Below are positions 16,954-22,994 of a stretch of DNA of 43,397 nucleotides, in pieces. The stretch comes from a virus. The stretch is taken from positions 1 through 43,397 of the IMG/VR virus record IMGVR_UViG_3300044739_000020; one strand, 5' to 3'. Under the pieces are notes generated by a model. The model was not told where the DNA came from. It saw nothing but the letters and a program-made list of their open reading frames with translations, and did no database searches. Within the stretch, counting starts at the first letter, position 1. Each line of letters opens with the position of its first letter. The position numbers and the translations under genes are program-made.

Positions 16954-17070
16954 CCACCGCACCACCGGCACCACCGCCTCGGCAACAGCCCGCGCCATGA
17001 CGTAGGCCGAGCCGAAGACGATGATCAGGAAGAAACCCCAGACGGCGAGCGCCGCCAGCAATTCAGACAT
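16510..17070 (-). CDS. Doubtful leftward membrane-protein ORF overlapping the fibre gene
   Basis: The ATG at 17070 opens a 186-residue frame. The first 35 residues form a convincing membrane helix (LLAALAVWGFFLIIVFGSAYV). After about residue 40 the frame runs antisense through the fibre gene and is Arg/Ala rich, as shadows are. No clear ribosome site is visible, though a CATAAT -10-like box lies about 40 bases upstream, past the terminator hairpin. Either a short membrane protein with an overlapping end is made, or this is chance. Confidence 0.25.
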   Translation of the reverse strand: MSELLAALAVWGFFLIIVFGSAYVMARAVAEAVVPVVRWLRPGARAAARRAVVPAIRGQHGVPGIPVARRRGARRVLVPAHGERAEPVLAGGVQGPLVAVDPRAVGVHRTGLADLQRPGEGLAGGPVALHARLRTGEPGQGEVAHDDVRRAEVVVDRPARNPDAEASGAVRADDFQVRAEELEQAA

Positions 17071-17116
17071 GAGAGACGACCAGACGTAGAACCCCGTTGA
17101 CCTGCGATTATGCCAC

Positions 17117-17153
17117 AGCGCCCCGCACTCCACTTCGGTGGGTGCGGGGCGCT
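17117..17153. terminator. Hairpin terminator between convergent units
   Basis: The 12-bp perfect stem AGCGCCCCGCAC/GTGCGGGGCGCT (17117-17128 with 17142-17153) carries an inner CAC-TTCG-GTG cap. It lies between the end of the rightward fibre gene and the end of the leftward accessory genes, so it can serve both directions. There is no long T run. Confidence 0.75.
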
Positions 17154-17161
17154 TCTCGCTG

Positions 17162-17338
17162 TTACCGGCGTGGATCGTCCAGGTCCCCTTCGCCGGGGGA
17201 GTCCTCGCGGTAGGCCGGATCGACCCGCCGACGACTGTGGGGGTCCAGGTCTCGACAGCCGCTGCACATCCGGCCGTACGTGGCGGCGTTGCTGCAGTAC
17301 GCGCACTGGCGAGTCTCCGGCTTGGGGGACTCGGTCAC
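17162..17338 (-). CDS. Small zinc-ribbon-like protein
   Basis: The 58-residue product is read from a GTG at 17338, which has AGGGAG 6 bases upstream. A TTG 15 bases further upstream is also possible but would sit on that ribosome site. The sequence has two CxxC-type pairs, CAYC and CSGC, 12 residues apart, which suggests a single zinc knuckle, followed by a basic and then acidic tail. It is the last gene of the leftward block before the terminator. Function is unknown. Confidence 0.6.
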   Translation of the reverse strand: MTESPKPETRQCAYCSNAATYGRMCSGCRDLDPHSRRRVDPAYREDSPGEGDLDDPRR

Positions 17339-17415
17339 TTCGTTCTCCCTCAACGGGGACTATTCGGTGCTAGCCGGTTGGGGCTGACGAGGCGGAGGAA
17401 ACATAGATAGCCGTC

Positions 17416-17601
17416 CTAATTACCTCGGCCCCAGGAGGTCTCGCGCTCGCCGGTCTCGCGGTCGTACGTGCTGTGGCCGCGGTACTCGGCCTCGGCCGGG
17501 ATGAGCGCAAGCGGGTCAGGGCGCTCGTCGGTGTCGTGCGTCGTCTCGGAGCTGTAGCCGAGTCCCTGGTCGTACGTGACCTCGGTGTAGTAGCGCTTCA
17601 T
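17416..17601 (-). CDS. Small hydrophilic protein, unknown function
   Basis: The 61-residue product has an ATG start with a strong GAGGAGG site upstream, and the start overlaps the stop of the preceding leftward gene (ATGA). The sequence is Tyr/Thr/Asp/Glu rich (MKRYYTEVTYDQGLGYSSET) with no membrane segment or known motif. Coupling to the neighbouring gene suggests a common operon. Confidence 0.6.
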   Translation of the reverse strand: MKRYYTEVTYDQGLGYSSETTHDTDERPDPLALIPAEAEYRGHSTYDRETGERETSWGRGN

Positions 17602-17855
17602 GATGGTCCTCCTCTTCTAGCTCGCTGTCGGGGCGAGTCCAGGTCGATGGCGTGGTGCTCGCGCAGGTGTCTGCCCACCTGCGTGAGGTCGTACACGGCC
17701 CGGTTGCGCTGCGGGCCGTCGTCGCGCCGCAGTGGCTCCAGGTCGGCGAGGAGGTCCCGGACCCGGCTGGAGGACCGGTCCAAGATCGCGGCGATCTGGG
17801 CGACCGTGGCCTCCCGGGGGCGGTCGCCCAGATCGCCCCCCTGGCCGGTGGTCAT
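17598..17855 (-). CDS. Small winged-helix-like DNA-binding protein
   Basis: The 85-residue product starts at ATG 17855, overlapping the previous stop by 4 bp. Residues 12-70 read ATVAQIAAILDRSSSRVRDLLADLEPLRRDD, a helix-turn-helix with a following strand pair (NRAVYDLTQVGRHL), like small winged-helix regulators. It sits in the leftward accessory block and could control it or the palindromic site upstream. The open frame extends further upstream but only as a shadow of the neighbouring gene. Confidence 0.6.
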   Translation of the reverse strand: MTTGQGGDLGDRPREATVAQIAAILDRSSSRVRDLLADLEPLRRDDGPQRNRAVYDLTQVGRHLREHHAIDLDSPRQRARRGGPS

Positions 17856-18163
17856 GCGGCCCGCAGCGCGGCCCGCTCCGCGCGGTGCCGGAGGGTCGCG
17901 GCGTGCTTGGCGCGCTCGTCGGCCAGCCAGGCGTTGCGCCGCAGTGCCTCGGTGATCGCCGTGACCGCAGCGGCCCGGTCCCAGAAGGCCCTGGGGAGCG
18001 GGTAGCCGATGTAGCTGTCGGTGCGCTCTGCCGCGCCGTCCCAGCGGGCCGCGGTCACCGTCTCGATCCAGCTGTCCGCTGCGTAGGTGATCTGGCCGGC
18101 GGCCATGCCGTCGATGCGGATCGTCTCGGTCTTGCCGGCCATCTCGGTGTACGTCGGTCGCAT
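17852..18163 (-). CDS. Small protein of unknown function, first of leftward operon
   Basis: The 103-residue product starts at ATG 18163 with AAGGGA 7 bases upstream. It begins with a basic and polar segment, then TIRIDGMAAGQITYAADSWIETVTAARWDG, and ends in an Arg/Ala-rich helix (RRNAWLADERAKHAATLRHRAERAAL). No family is recognised. A promoter-like site with a perfect palindrome lies just upstream, so this gene probably begins an operon with the three genes to its left. Confidence 0.6.
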   Translation of the reverse strand: MRPTYTEMAGKTETIRIDGMAAGQITYAADSWIETVTAARWDGAAERTDSYIGYPLPRAFWDRAAAVTAITEALRRNAWLADERAKHAATLRHRAERAALRAA

Positions 18164-18195
18164 TTTCTTGATCCCTTCTCTGCCCTGGTGATACC

Positions 18196-18225
18196 AGTCT
18201 AACAGACATATGTCTGTAGCGACAG
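18196..18225 (-). promoter_or_regulatory. Leftward promoter-like site with a 16-bp palindromic operator
   Basis: ACAGACATATGTCTGT at 18202-18217 is a perfect palindrome. On the minus strand it is followed at once by TAGACT, a -10-like box (18196-18201), so the palindrome fills the promoter spacer. The -35 box is weak (CTGTCG at 18220-18225). The layout is that of a repressor operator. Confidence 0.5.
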
Positions 18226-18267
18226 GGGAGGGGTAGTGGCCTACGTCACGCTAGAAGGTTCGATCGA

Positions 18268-18438
18268 CTAACTATCTATTTCCCGGTCGGTTTCACCCTG
18301 CCGGACCGCCCGCAGCTGGTCGTCCAGTCGGGTCGTGTGGTCCCCGTGCCAGTTCGCCGCCTCCTGGGTGTCCTCCACGGGGGCCGAGAGGAACCACTGT
18401 GCCCACTCAGCCGGGGTCTTCGGCGGGTCAGGCGGCAT
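18268..18438 (-). CDS. Small protein, unknown function
   Basis: The 56-residue product from ATG 18438 begins MPPDPPKTPAEWAQWFLSAP and continues as a helix-rich, charged sequence ending in a polar tail. Its start overlaps the end of the preceding leftward gene by 11 bp, so translation is probably coupled; its own ribosome site is weak. The larger open frame upstream is a shadow of that neighbour. No family is recognised. Confidence 0.5.
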   Translation of the reverse strand: MPPDPPKTPAEWAQWFLSAPVEDTQEAANWHGDHTTRLDDQLRAVRQGETDREIDS

Positions 18439-18688
18439 GTCGACCCACCCGGTTGCCCTCTCCGGTGGTGGCGTCGACGACGAGGATTCCGGCGCCGGGT
18501 ACCGGCCGGAACCGGGGGTGTGTGACCTGACGTCGCTGTCCTGCGGCGACCATCCGCCGGACCCTGCGTCGCCGTGCACCGCGGCCGATGGGTCCGGGCA
18601 TGGCGCGGAGGACGTCGCCCCAGATCGGCGCGGTGGAGGCGACGATGCACAGCCAGATCCCGATGGCGTTGACCGAGGCGATGGTCAT
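18428..18688 (-). CDS. Small single-pass membrane protein
   Basis: The 86-residue product starts at ATG 18688 with GGGGGGA upstream, and the ATG overlaps the stop of the 196-residue ORF (ATGA). Residues 2-22 form a membrane helix (TIASVNAIGIWLCIVASTAPI), followed by a strongly basic cytoplasmic-type segment (GRGARRRRVRR). Such positive-inside signals suggest an N-out single pass. It could be a lysogeny-expressed membrane protein, for example for superinfection exclusion, but nothing proves this. Confidence 0.5.
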   Translation of the reverse strand: MTIASVNAIGIWLCIVASTAPIWGDVLRAMPGPIGRGARRRRVRRMVAAGQRRQVTHPRFRPVPGAGILVVDATTGEGNRVGRHAA

Positions 18689-19275
18689 GGCGTCCCCCCA
18701 GCCCCCGGCGCGCGGGTTCCGGTTCGCGCGCCGGGGGTGGTACCGGGGAGCCCGGCCGGGCTCGACCCGGTGTGGTCCGACGCGCTCCGCCTGGTCCGCG
18801 TCGGACGTTGTGGCCGGTCCCCGCGCCAACGGAGACCGGCAGACCAGGGAGTGTCCTCGACCTGGCCACTCCGGAGGGTGCGGCCTAGCAACCGCGTCTC
18901 CGGGTGCTGTGGCCGCCGGTCCCCGTCGGGGGAGGAGGAGACCGGCGGCGTGTCGAGGGTGCCCGGATCCCGGGGGCTCACCTCGACGGCGCCGAGCGGG
19001 CGATCCAGACCACCGCGCGCTCGGACGTTGAGCCGCCGGTCCCCACCGGGGGTGTGGCTGGGGACCGGCGGCGTGCCGAGGGGCTGCTGACTCCGTGCGT
19101 CCAAGCAGCGGCGCATCCTCGGCGGACGAGGAGCCGGGACGTCGGCTCGACTCGCGTGGAGACCCTCCCCGCACCGGGCTTCGCCGGGCACCGGTACGGG
19201 GAGGGGGTTGGTCCGGGCCGTCCTGGGAGCGACGGCCCGGAGTCGTGCGAAGGGCACAGGTGAACTGGTCAACAC
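18685..19275 (-). CDS. Pro/Arg-rich repetitive ORF, or structured leader RNA
   Basis: A GTG at 19275 has a near-perfect AAGGAGGTG site 8 bases upstream, and the 196-codon frame closes in an ATGA overlap with the next gene, so translation looks real. The product is disordered, rich in Pro, Arg, Gly and Thr. A motif like DTPPVSSSPDGDRR or GTPPVPSHTPGGDRR recurs about every 45 residues. Each motif is encoded by a GC-rich hairpin, so the primary selected object may be RNA structure and not the protein. No family is recognised. Confidence 0.4.
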   Translation of the reverse strand: MLTSSPVPFARLRAVAPRTARTNPLPVPVPGEARCGEGLHASRADVPAPRPPRMRRCLDARSQQPLGTPPVPSHTPGGDRRLNVRARGGLDRPLGAVEVSPRDPGTLDTPPVSSSPDGDRRPQHPETRLLGRTLRSGQVEDTPWSAGLRWRGDRPQRPTRTRRSASDHTGSSPAGLPGTTPGARTGTRAPGAGGTP

Positions 19276-19345
19276 CCGGGACACCTCCTTGGCTGAAGAC
19301 CCGCTCGCCCCCAAGGGCGGGGAGCCCAGGAGCAGGGCGAGCGGG
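18811..19345. repeat. Cluster of six GC-rich hairpins
   Basis: Six inverted repeats lie in about 530 bp. They are 18811-18838 (GCCGGTC stem), 18913-18948 (CCGCCGGT stem), 19032-19072 (perfect 14-bp stem GCCGCCGGTCCCCA), 19163-19205 (CCCTCCCCG stem), 19213-19240 (10-bp CCGGGCCGTC stem) and 19300-19345 (11-bp stem). The first three share the CCGGTC core and lie about 110-120 bp apart. Confidence 0.7.
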
Positions 19346-19368
19346 CTGCGACACGAGGTCGCTCCGTT

Positions 19369-19391
19369 AAAGTACAACGTTAATTAACGTT
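19369..19391. promoter_or_regulatory. Perfect 16-bp palindrome at the divergent promoter region
   Basis: AACGTTAATTAACGTT (19376-19391) is a perfect palindrome in an AT-rich island. On the minus strand a TACTTT -10-like box (19369-19374) follows it by one base, the same layout as at 18202-18217. On the plus strand it lies 50 bases before the XRE/DUF5753 start. It is a candidate operator for that regulator. Confidence 0.5.
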
Positions 19392-19427
19392 CTGCTGCGT
19401 CCGGATGGGTGAACGTCTCTCGCTCGC

Positions 19428-19441
19428 TACGATTCGCCCCA
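19428..19441 (+). promoter_or_regulatory. -10 box and probable leaderless start of the XRE/DUF5753 gene
   Basis: TACGAT (19428-19433) is a good -10 box, and the ATG at 19441 begins 7 bases after it. No ribosome site precedes that ATG, so the mRNA probably starts at the start codon. No clear -35 box is seen. Confidence 0.45.
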
Positions 19442-20292
19442 TGCCAGCAACACCCGGTCCACCCATCCGCAGGCGACAGCTCGGGCGGCGCCTGCAACAG
19501 CTCCGCGAGGCCGCCGGGATCACTCCGGAGCAGGTCATGACGGCCCTGAGGTGCACGAGACCGCGGATTACGCACATCGAGCAGGGGCGCAATCCGCCCA
19601 AGTACCTGGAGTTGGAGCGACTCCTGGATCTCTTCGGCCTCACCGACCAGGCGGAGCGCGCCGAGCTGGAGGAGATGAGGGACCAGGGATCCCGGCGGGG
19701 CTGGACGAGCTCCTATCGCCTGCCGAAGCACCTTCGCGACTACATCGACCTGGAGACCGACGCCGAGTCCGTGCGCAGCTTCGGCCTGGAGGTTATTCCG
19801 GGACTGCTCCAGACAGAGGCCTACGCGCGCAGTACGCACGAGTCGGTTCCGGGGCTCGACGGGAAGCAGCTGGAGCGCTGGGTCAAGGCGCGCTTGCGTC
19901 GCCAGCTACGCCTACAGGAGCCTCCGGCCCTGAAGCTGGAAGTCGTCCTCTCGGAGTCCAGTCTGCGGCGAGCTGCGGCCGATGCCGAGATCGGGGCGGC
20001 GCAACTCGACTACCTAACACAGCAAGCCGAGCGCCCCAATGTGACCATCCGAATCTTGTCGTTCGAGACGGGCCTGCGAGGCTTGATGAGTACGCCCTTC
20101 GCCCTCCTCGATTTCAACCCGCAAGTCTCCGCTCCTTTCGCCTACACGGAAGCGTCGGCGGGCGGGTACCTGTCCGATGATCACGAGGTTCTAGATCGCC
20201 TGAACTTCGTGTTCAACAGCCTCCGGGATGTCGCGCTCTCTCCGGACGCAAGCCTCCGCTTCATCAATGAAGTGAGAGGAGGAAGGAGGTGA
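19441..20292 (+). CDS. XRE-family regulator with DUF5753 domain (Scr1-like)
   Basis: The 283-residue product from ATG 19441 has an N-terminal helix-turn-helix (RRQLGRRLQQLREAAG to ITHIEQGRNPPKYLELERLLD, about residues 10-65). It then has the long DUF5753 ligand-type domain with GLEVIPGLLQTEAYAR and RGLMSTPFALLDF. Such proteins are abundant in Streptomyces and relatives and sit beside DUF397 genes. Some pairs act in toxin-antitoxin-like or developmental control. An upstream in-frame ATG at 19405 has no ribosome site and is less likely. It overlaps the DUF397 ribosome site downstream. Confidence 0.85.
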   Translation: MPATPGPPIRRRQLGRRLQQLREAAGITPEQVMTALRCTRPRITHIEQGRNPPKYLELERLLDLFGLTDQAERAELEEMRDQGSRRGWTSSYRLPKHLRDYIDLETDAESVRSFGLEVIPGLLQTEAYARSTHESVPGLDGKQLERWVKARLRRQLRLQEPPALKLEVVLSESSLRRAAADAEIGAAQLDYLTQQAERPNVTIRILSFETGLRGLMSTPFALLDFNPQVSAPFAYTEASAGGYLSDDHEVLDRLNFVFNSLRDVALSPDASLRFINEVRGGRR

Positions 20293-20296
20293 CAAC

Positions 20297-20473
20297 GTGA
20301 CCGAATCACGCTTTCGGTGGCGCAAGTCAAGCTACAGCGGCGGAGCGGACGAGTGTGTTGAGATCGCATTCACGCCTGATAATGAGGCGGCGATCAGGGA
20401 CTCGAAGAACGCCGATGGGCCGATACTGGCGTTCGACAGCAGAGCGCTCGACGCCCTAGTAGCTAGGTGCTGA
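20297..20473 (+). CDS. DUF397 protein, partner of the XRE/DUF5753 regulator
   Basis: The 58-residue product starts at GTG after an ideal GGAGGTGA site (20285-20292). It has the full DUF397 signature: FRWRKSSYSGGADECVEIA, then IRDSKNADGPILAFDSRA. The gene is 4 bases downstream of the XRE/DUF5753 stop, forming the usual actinomycete two-gene pair. In described pairs this small protein modulates or opposes its partner regulator. It is followed by a strong terminator, so the pair is its own unit. Confidence 0.88.
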   Translation: MTESRFRWRKSSYSGGADECVEIAFTPDNEAAIRDSKNADGPILAFDSRALDALVARC

Positions 20474-20490
20474 ACCTGTAGATGAGCGAA

Positions 20491-20527
20491 CTGAGCCCCC
20501 CGGCAAATATGGTGCCGGGGGGCTCAG
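20491..20527. terminator. 15-bp hairpin terminator after the DUF397 gene
   Basis: CTGAGCCCCCCGGCA (20491-20505) pairs perfectly with TGCCGGGGGGCTCAG (20513-20527) around a 7-base loop. It separates the DUF397 unit from the leftward integrase and attP region. There is no T run, as is common in actinomycetes. The ending GGGGCTCAGTCGT recurs at the 37.2-kb terminator. Confidence 0.82.
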
Positions 20528-20802
20528 TCGTGCTCCTGGTTGAGCGCCCCGCACGGGCAGCGTAGCGAGCGCCGAATGGTGGCCAGAAGGAGCCGAGGGG
20601 ATCTCTGCCGTGCGGCACGGCGAGCGACCGTGCAGCACGTCTGCAGCACGGCCCCTTCTGGACCAGAAGGCGGAGGAGTCTCCGTCGCTGGTCAGGGCGT
20701 TCGAGTGGGCCTGGAGAGACTCGAACTCTCACTGGCACGGACCTAGTTGCACGGCATGTAGCGGGGTGTAGTGGGGCATAGCATTTGGATCGTTTCGCCT
20801 GG
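20528..20802. other. Non-coding attachment-site region (attP) with tRNA 3' end
   Basis: There is no convincing gene here. On the minus strand, 20730 down to 20706 spells the 3' end of a tRNA: T-stem GAGAG, T-loop TTCGAGT, stem CTCTC, acceptor strand CAGGCCC and discriminator A. The rest of the tRNA is absent. This is how phages that integrate in tRNA genes restore the tRNA end. Tandem decamers TGTAGCGGGG and TGTAGTGGGG (20757-20776) and TGCAGCACG nonamers (20631-20650) are candidate integrase arm sites. The host tRNA type cannot be told from the 3' end alone. Confidence 0.72.
20611..20650. repeat. TGCAGCACG nonamer repeats (putative integrase arm sites)
   Basis: TGCAGCACG occurs at 20631-20639 and 20642-20650, one helical turn apart, with a one-base variant at 20611-20619. 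The same nonamer recurs twice at 20863-20871 and 20875-20883, on the other side of the tRNA-like core and inside the integrase 3' end. Copies flanking the core on both sides would fit P and P' arms. Confidence 0.45.
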
Positions 20803-22026
20803 TCAGACTACGTGGAGCTCATCGCCCGGCATAGCGTCGTATAGCGCCGCGTGACGCGCTTCTGCAGCACGTTCTGCAGCACGCCGCGCCGAGTGGACGT
20901 GGTCGGTGAGAGCCGTCCGTGCCGTCTCGAAGGTCTGAGACGAGAGGTGTGCGTACTTCTTGGCGGTCTCCCAATCGGAGTGGCCCATCAGCAGGGCCAG
21001 CTCAGCGATCGTCACGCCCTGCTGGAGGAGCCAGGAGGCGTACGTATGTCGCATGTCGTGCGGCCTCACGCGGTCCTCGATCCCGGCCATCTTCAGGGCG
21101 TGCTTGAATTGCCACCTGCCCCAGTCGTTGGACTTCAGAGGAGCCCCGCGAGCGGCGCGGAAAACCAGGTCGCCGGTGCACCGGCCAGCGATATGACGGA
21201 CTCCGCATGTCTTATTCCGCACTGGCGCGGCATGGTCACGCCAGTGGGTGAGCATCCGGACCAGTTCAGCCGTGAGCGGGACGTACCGCTGCTCGTTGTC
21301 CTTGGGCAGCGGGTCGATCACGTAGGCTTTCTGATCGTATTTCTCGACGACCTGGATCATTCCCCGATCCAGGTCGAGCCGGGACCAGTGCAGACCGGAT
21401 AGCTCGCCAAAGCGAAGTCCGGTCTGCACTGCGGTCCATACGATCAGTGCATTCGGGCCGTCCATGTAGAACGTGATCGCCTCGACCTCGTCCGGGGTCA
21501 GGAATCGCTCTAGGCCAACCGGCATGTCCGGGTAGGCGACGGTGGCGGCCGGGGAGGCCGCGATCCTCTTGTCGACGACGGCCGCGTTGAGCGAGGTCTT
21601 GAGGAGCATCAGCGCGTTGCGCACCACCCACACCGATGCGGGGGCCTTGCCCTTCGCGCGCTGCGCCTTGGTGGGGTTGGCCATCTCCTTCGCCCATCGG
21701 CTGACGTCCAACGCCTCGATGTCGCATAGCCGGACGTCGCCCCAGCGGTCCATGAGGTGGCAGTCCGCGGTCGACCGGTAGGTCTGATCCGTGGAGTAGG
21801 CCAGCGCCCGGGAGTCGTGCCACTCGTGGAACCAGTTCCGCCATGTGGTGCGACCGTCGCGCGGGTCGATGGCACCGGGCTTGGCGTGCTTGTCCTCCTC
21901 GATGGTCGCCGCACGTAGCGCCTGCTTTGGCTGGCTGTATGTGCCTGCCGAGAGCGGGACGATGTTGCCAGGGACGCGGTACAGGCCCTGGTACTTCCCG
22001 GATGGAAGTAGTTTGGTCCAGGCCAA
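20803..22026 (-). CDS. int: Tyrosine recombinase integrase
   Basis: From the TTG at 22026, preceded by AAAGGAG with 8 bases spacing, the product has 407 residues. The N-terminal AP2-like arm-binding part (residues 1-55) is followed by a SAM-like core-binding domain (about 60-160) and the catalytic domain. The active-site set is visible: R205 in TGLRFGEL, K242, H323 and R326 in RPHDMRHTY, H349 in LLMGHSDW and Y358 in AKKYAHL. It lies beside the tRNA-like attP and is transcribed toward it. The longer frame to 22176 runs through the neighbouring gene and lacks a ribosome site. Confidence 0.93.
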   Translation of the reverse strand: MAWTKLLPSGKYQGLYRVPGNIVPLSAGTYSQPKQALRAATIEEDKHAKPGAIDPRDGRTTWRNWFHEWHDSRALAYSTDQTYRSTADCHLMDRWGDVRLCDIEALDVSRWAKEMANPTKAQRAKGKAPASVWVVRNALMLLKTSLNAAVVDKRIAASPAATVAYPDMPVGLERFLTPDEVEAITFYMDGPNALIVWTAVQTGLRFGELSGLHWSRLDLDRGMIQVVEKYDQKAYVIDPLPKDNEQRYVPLTAELVRMLTHWRDHAAPVRNKTCGVRHIAGRCTGDLVFRAARGAPLKSNDWGRWQFKHALKMAGIEDRVRPHDMRHTYASWLLQQGVTIAELALLMGHSDWETAKKYAHLSSQTFETARTALTDHVHSARRAAERAAEARHAALYDAMPGDELHVV

Positions 22027-22040
22027 GGCGGTTTCTCCTT

Positions 22041-22322
22041 TCAGTTCAGGTGGTTGGATGGCCGCCGCTCGCCGCTCGATCTCAGCTTGGCGAGATCGTC
22101 GGCTGCCCGGCCGCGGTCCGCGAGGTCGTACAGGGCGGTGGTGATGGCGTCTCTGACCGACAGGCTGGCTGCCCATCCCCAGAGGACGGTGCCGATCGCG
22201 GAGACGACAACGACGTAGAGAATCGGTGGATCGCTCGCGATGATCGCGGCGAACACCAGAAGGCTGTCGATGAATGTGGCTGCGCCTGCGGTGGCGACTA
22301 CGCCGGTTTGGAGAGCAGACAT
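22041..22322 (-). CDS. Two-helix membrane protein upstream of the integrase
   Basis: The 93-residue product starts at ATG 22322 after GAGGAG. It has two membrane helices, about residues 7-28 (GVVATAGAATFIDSLLVFAAII) and 32-52 (ILYVVVVSAIGTVLWGWAASL), then a charged helical tail. The stop lies only 14 bases before the integrase start, so the two are probably co-transcribed. Membrane proteins in lysogeny modules often protect against superinfection, but this is inference from place only. Confidence 0.6.
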   Translation of the reverse strand: MSALQTGVVATAGAATFIDSLLVFAAIIASDPPILYVVVVSAIGTVLWGWAASLSVRDAITTALYDLADRGRAADDLAKLRSSGERRPSNHLN

Positions 22323-22392
22323 TGATCTCCTCGGGTCCACTGGAGTGATCCGGCTCACTCGTGGACCTTTCGCCATTTTGGCAATTAACGCT

Positions 22393-22418
22393 ACGGGTGA
22401 CGATGGAATTTCACCCGT
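22393..22418. terminator. Short hairpin downstream of the repressor gene
   Basis: ACGGGTGA (22393-22400) pairs with TCACCCGT (22411-22418) around a 10-base loop. It lies just past the stop of the leftward repressor gene and may reduce read-through into the membrane-protein and integrase genes. It is weak compared with the other terminators. Confidence 0.4.
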
Positions 22419-22431
22419 TCAGCCGAGTCGA

Positions 22432-22851
22432 TCAAGCCGTCCGATGACTTGACTCGCGGGCCTCGCGGCGCTTATCCACGATCCGCTCCATCGCCTCGAA
22501 GACCTCGTCATCTCCGTACGTCTCGTGAATGCGCGCGAGTAGCGCGACCGTCTGCGCCGCCGTCGCCGTCACCGGGTTGAACGAGCTTCCCGTTTGCGAA
22601 TCACGGATCGTGGGCTCGCCGCCTTTGAGCGTCTTCGCCACGCTGCCCGGCGCCCACTCTAAGGCTCGCTCAATCTGGTCGGCGGCCATGTCCGTGACGT
22701 CGACATCGCCTTTGCGGATGCGGAGCAGGTTCTGGACCGACATGGGGTTACCCCGGGCCGTCACCGCCCGCCTCGCGACGTCGACCCACTGGAGCCCCAG
22801 TGCGACGCGCCGATCGTTCATGTACGCGGCTAGCCGTGCTCGCGCATTCAT
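22432..22851 (-). CDS. Probable immunity repressor (helix-turn-helix)
   Basis: The 139-residue product starts at ATG 22851 with AGAGGGAG upstream. Residues 1-70 form an XRE-like DNA-binding domain: a helix AAYMNDRRVALG, then VDVARRAVTARG and the recognition-type stretch MSVQNLLRIRKGDVDVTD. Residues 85-139 form a separate C-terminal helical part that may dimerise. It is divergent from an XRE gene and an excisionase-like gene across a 149-bp region with paired operator-like sites, which is the expected place of the lysogeny repressor. Confidence 0.68.
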   Translation of the reverse strand: MNARARLAAYMNDRRVALGLQWVDVARRAVTARGNPMSVQNLLRIRKGDVDVTDMAADQIERALEWAPGSVAKTLKGGEPTIRDSQTGSSFNPVTATAAQTVALLARIHETYGDDEVFEAMERIVDKRREARESSHRTA

Positions 22852-22885
22852 CGCTCCCTCTCCCCACGTTGTTAGGACACGCTAG

Positions 22886-22901
22886 CGCACATAACGACAC
22901 A
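22886..22901. promoter_or_regulatory. Operator-like site OL in the lysogeny switch
   Basis: The minus strand reads TGTGTCGTTATGTG here. It matches 12 of 14 bases of the site at 22972-22985, in inverted orientation. On the minus strand it overlaps a possible promoter (TTACCA, 17 bases, TTATGT) for the repressor gene. Confidence 0.5.
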
Positions 22902-22965
22902 CGGAAACACTTGGTAACGCGCAGAACGCAGAGAGTCTCCGTGCGCCTTTGAGAGGTGCCATGTG

Positions 22966-22994
22966 TTGCGATGTGTCGTCATGCGTTGTACTGT
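22966..22994 (+). promoter_or_regulatory. Rightward early promoter with operator OR in its spacer
   Basis: TTGCGA (22966-22971) and TACTGT (22989-22994) are spaced by 17 bases. The operator-like TGTGTCGTCATGCG (22972-22985) fills the spacer. The expected transcript start is at or next to the ATG at 23001, so the first gene is probably leaderless. Three ATGYGTY repeats (22961, 22971, 22981) lie at 10-bp intervals. Confidence 0.55.

Noticed and set aside
18811-19345. CRISPR array
   Set aside because: The hairpin repeats vary in length and sequence, spacing is irregular, spacers are not unit length and no cas genes are present.
20540-20746. 68-codon ORF in the attP region
   Set aside because: It runs through the tRNA-like sequence and the arm repeats and has no ribosome site.
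20706-20780. Complete functional tRNA gene
   Set aside because: Only the T-arm and 3' acceptor strand are present; no matching 5' acceptor strand, D-arm or anticodon arm could be found upstream on that strand.
20803-22176. Longer integrase start at 22176
   Set aside because: The extra 50 residues are basic low-complexity read through the neighbouring membrane-protein gene; TTG 22026 has a good AAAGGAG site and the expected N-terminus.
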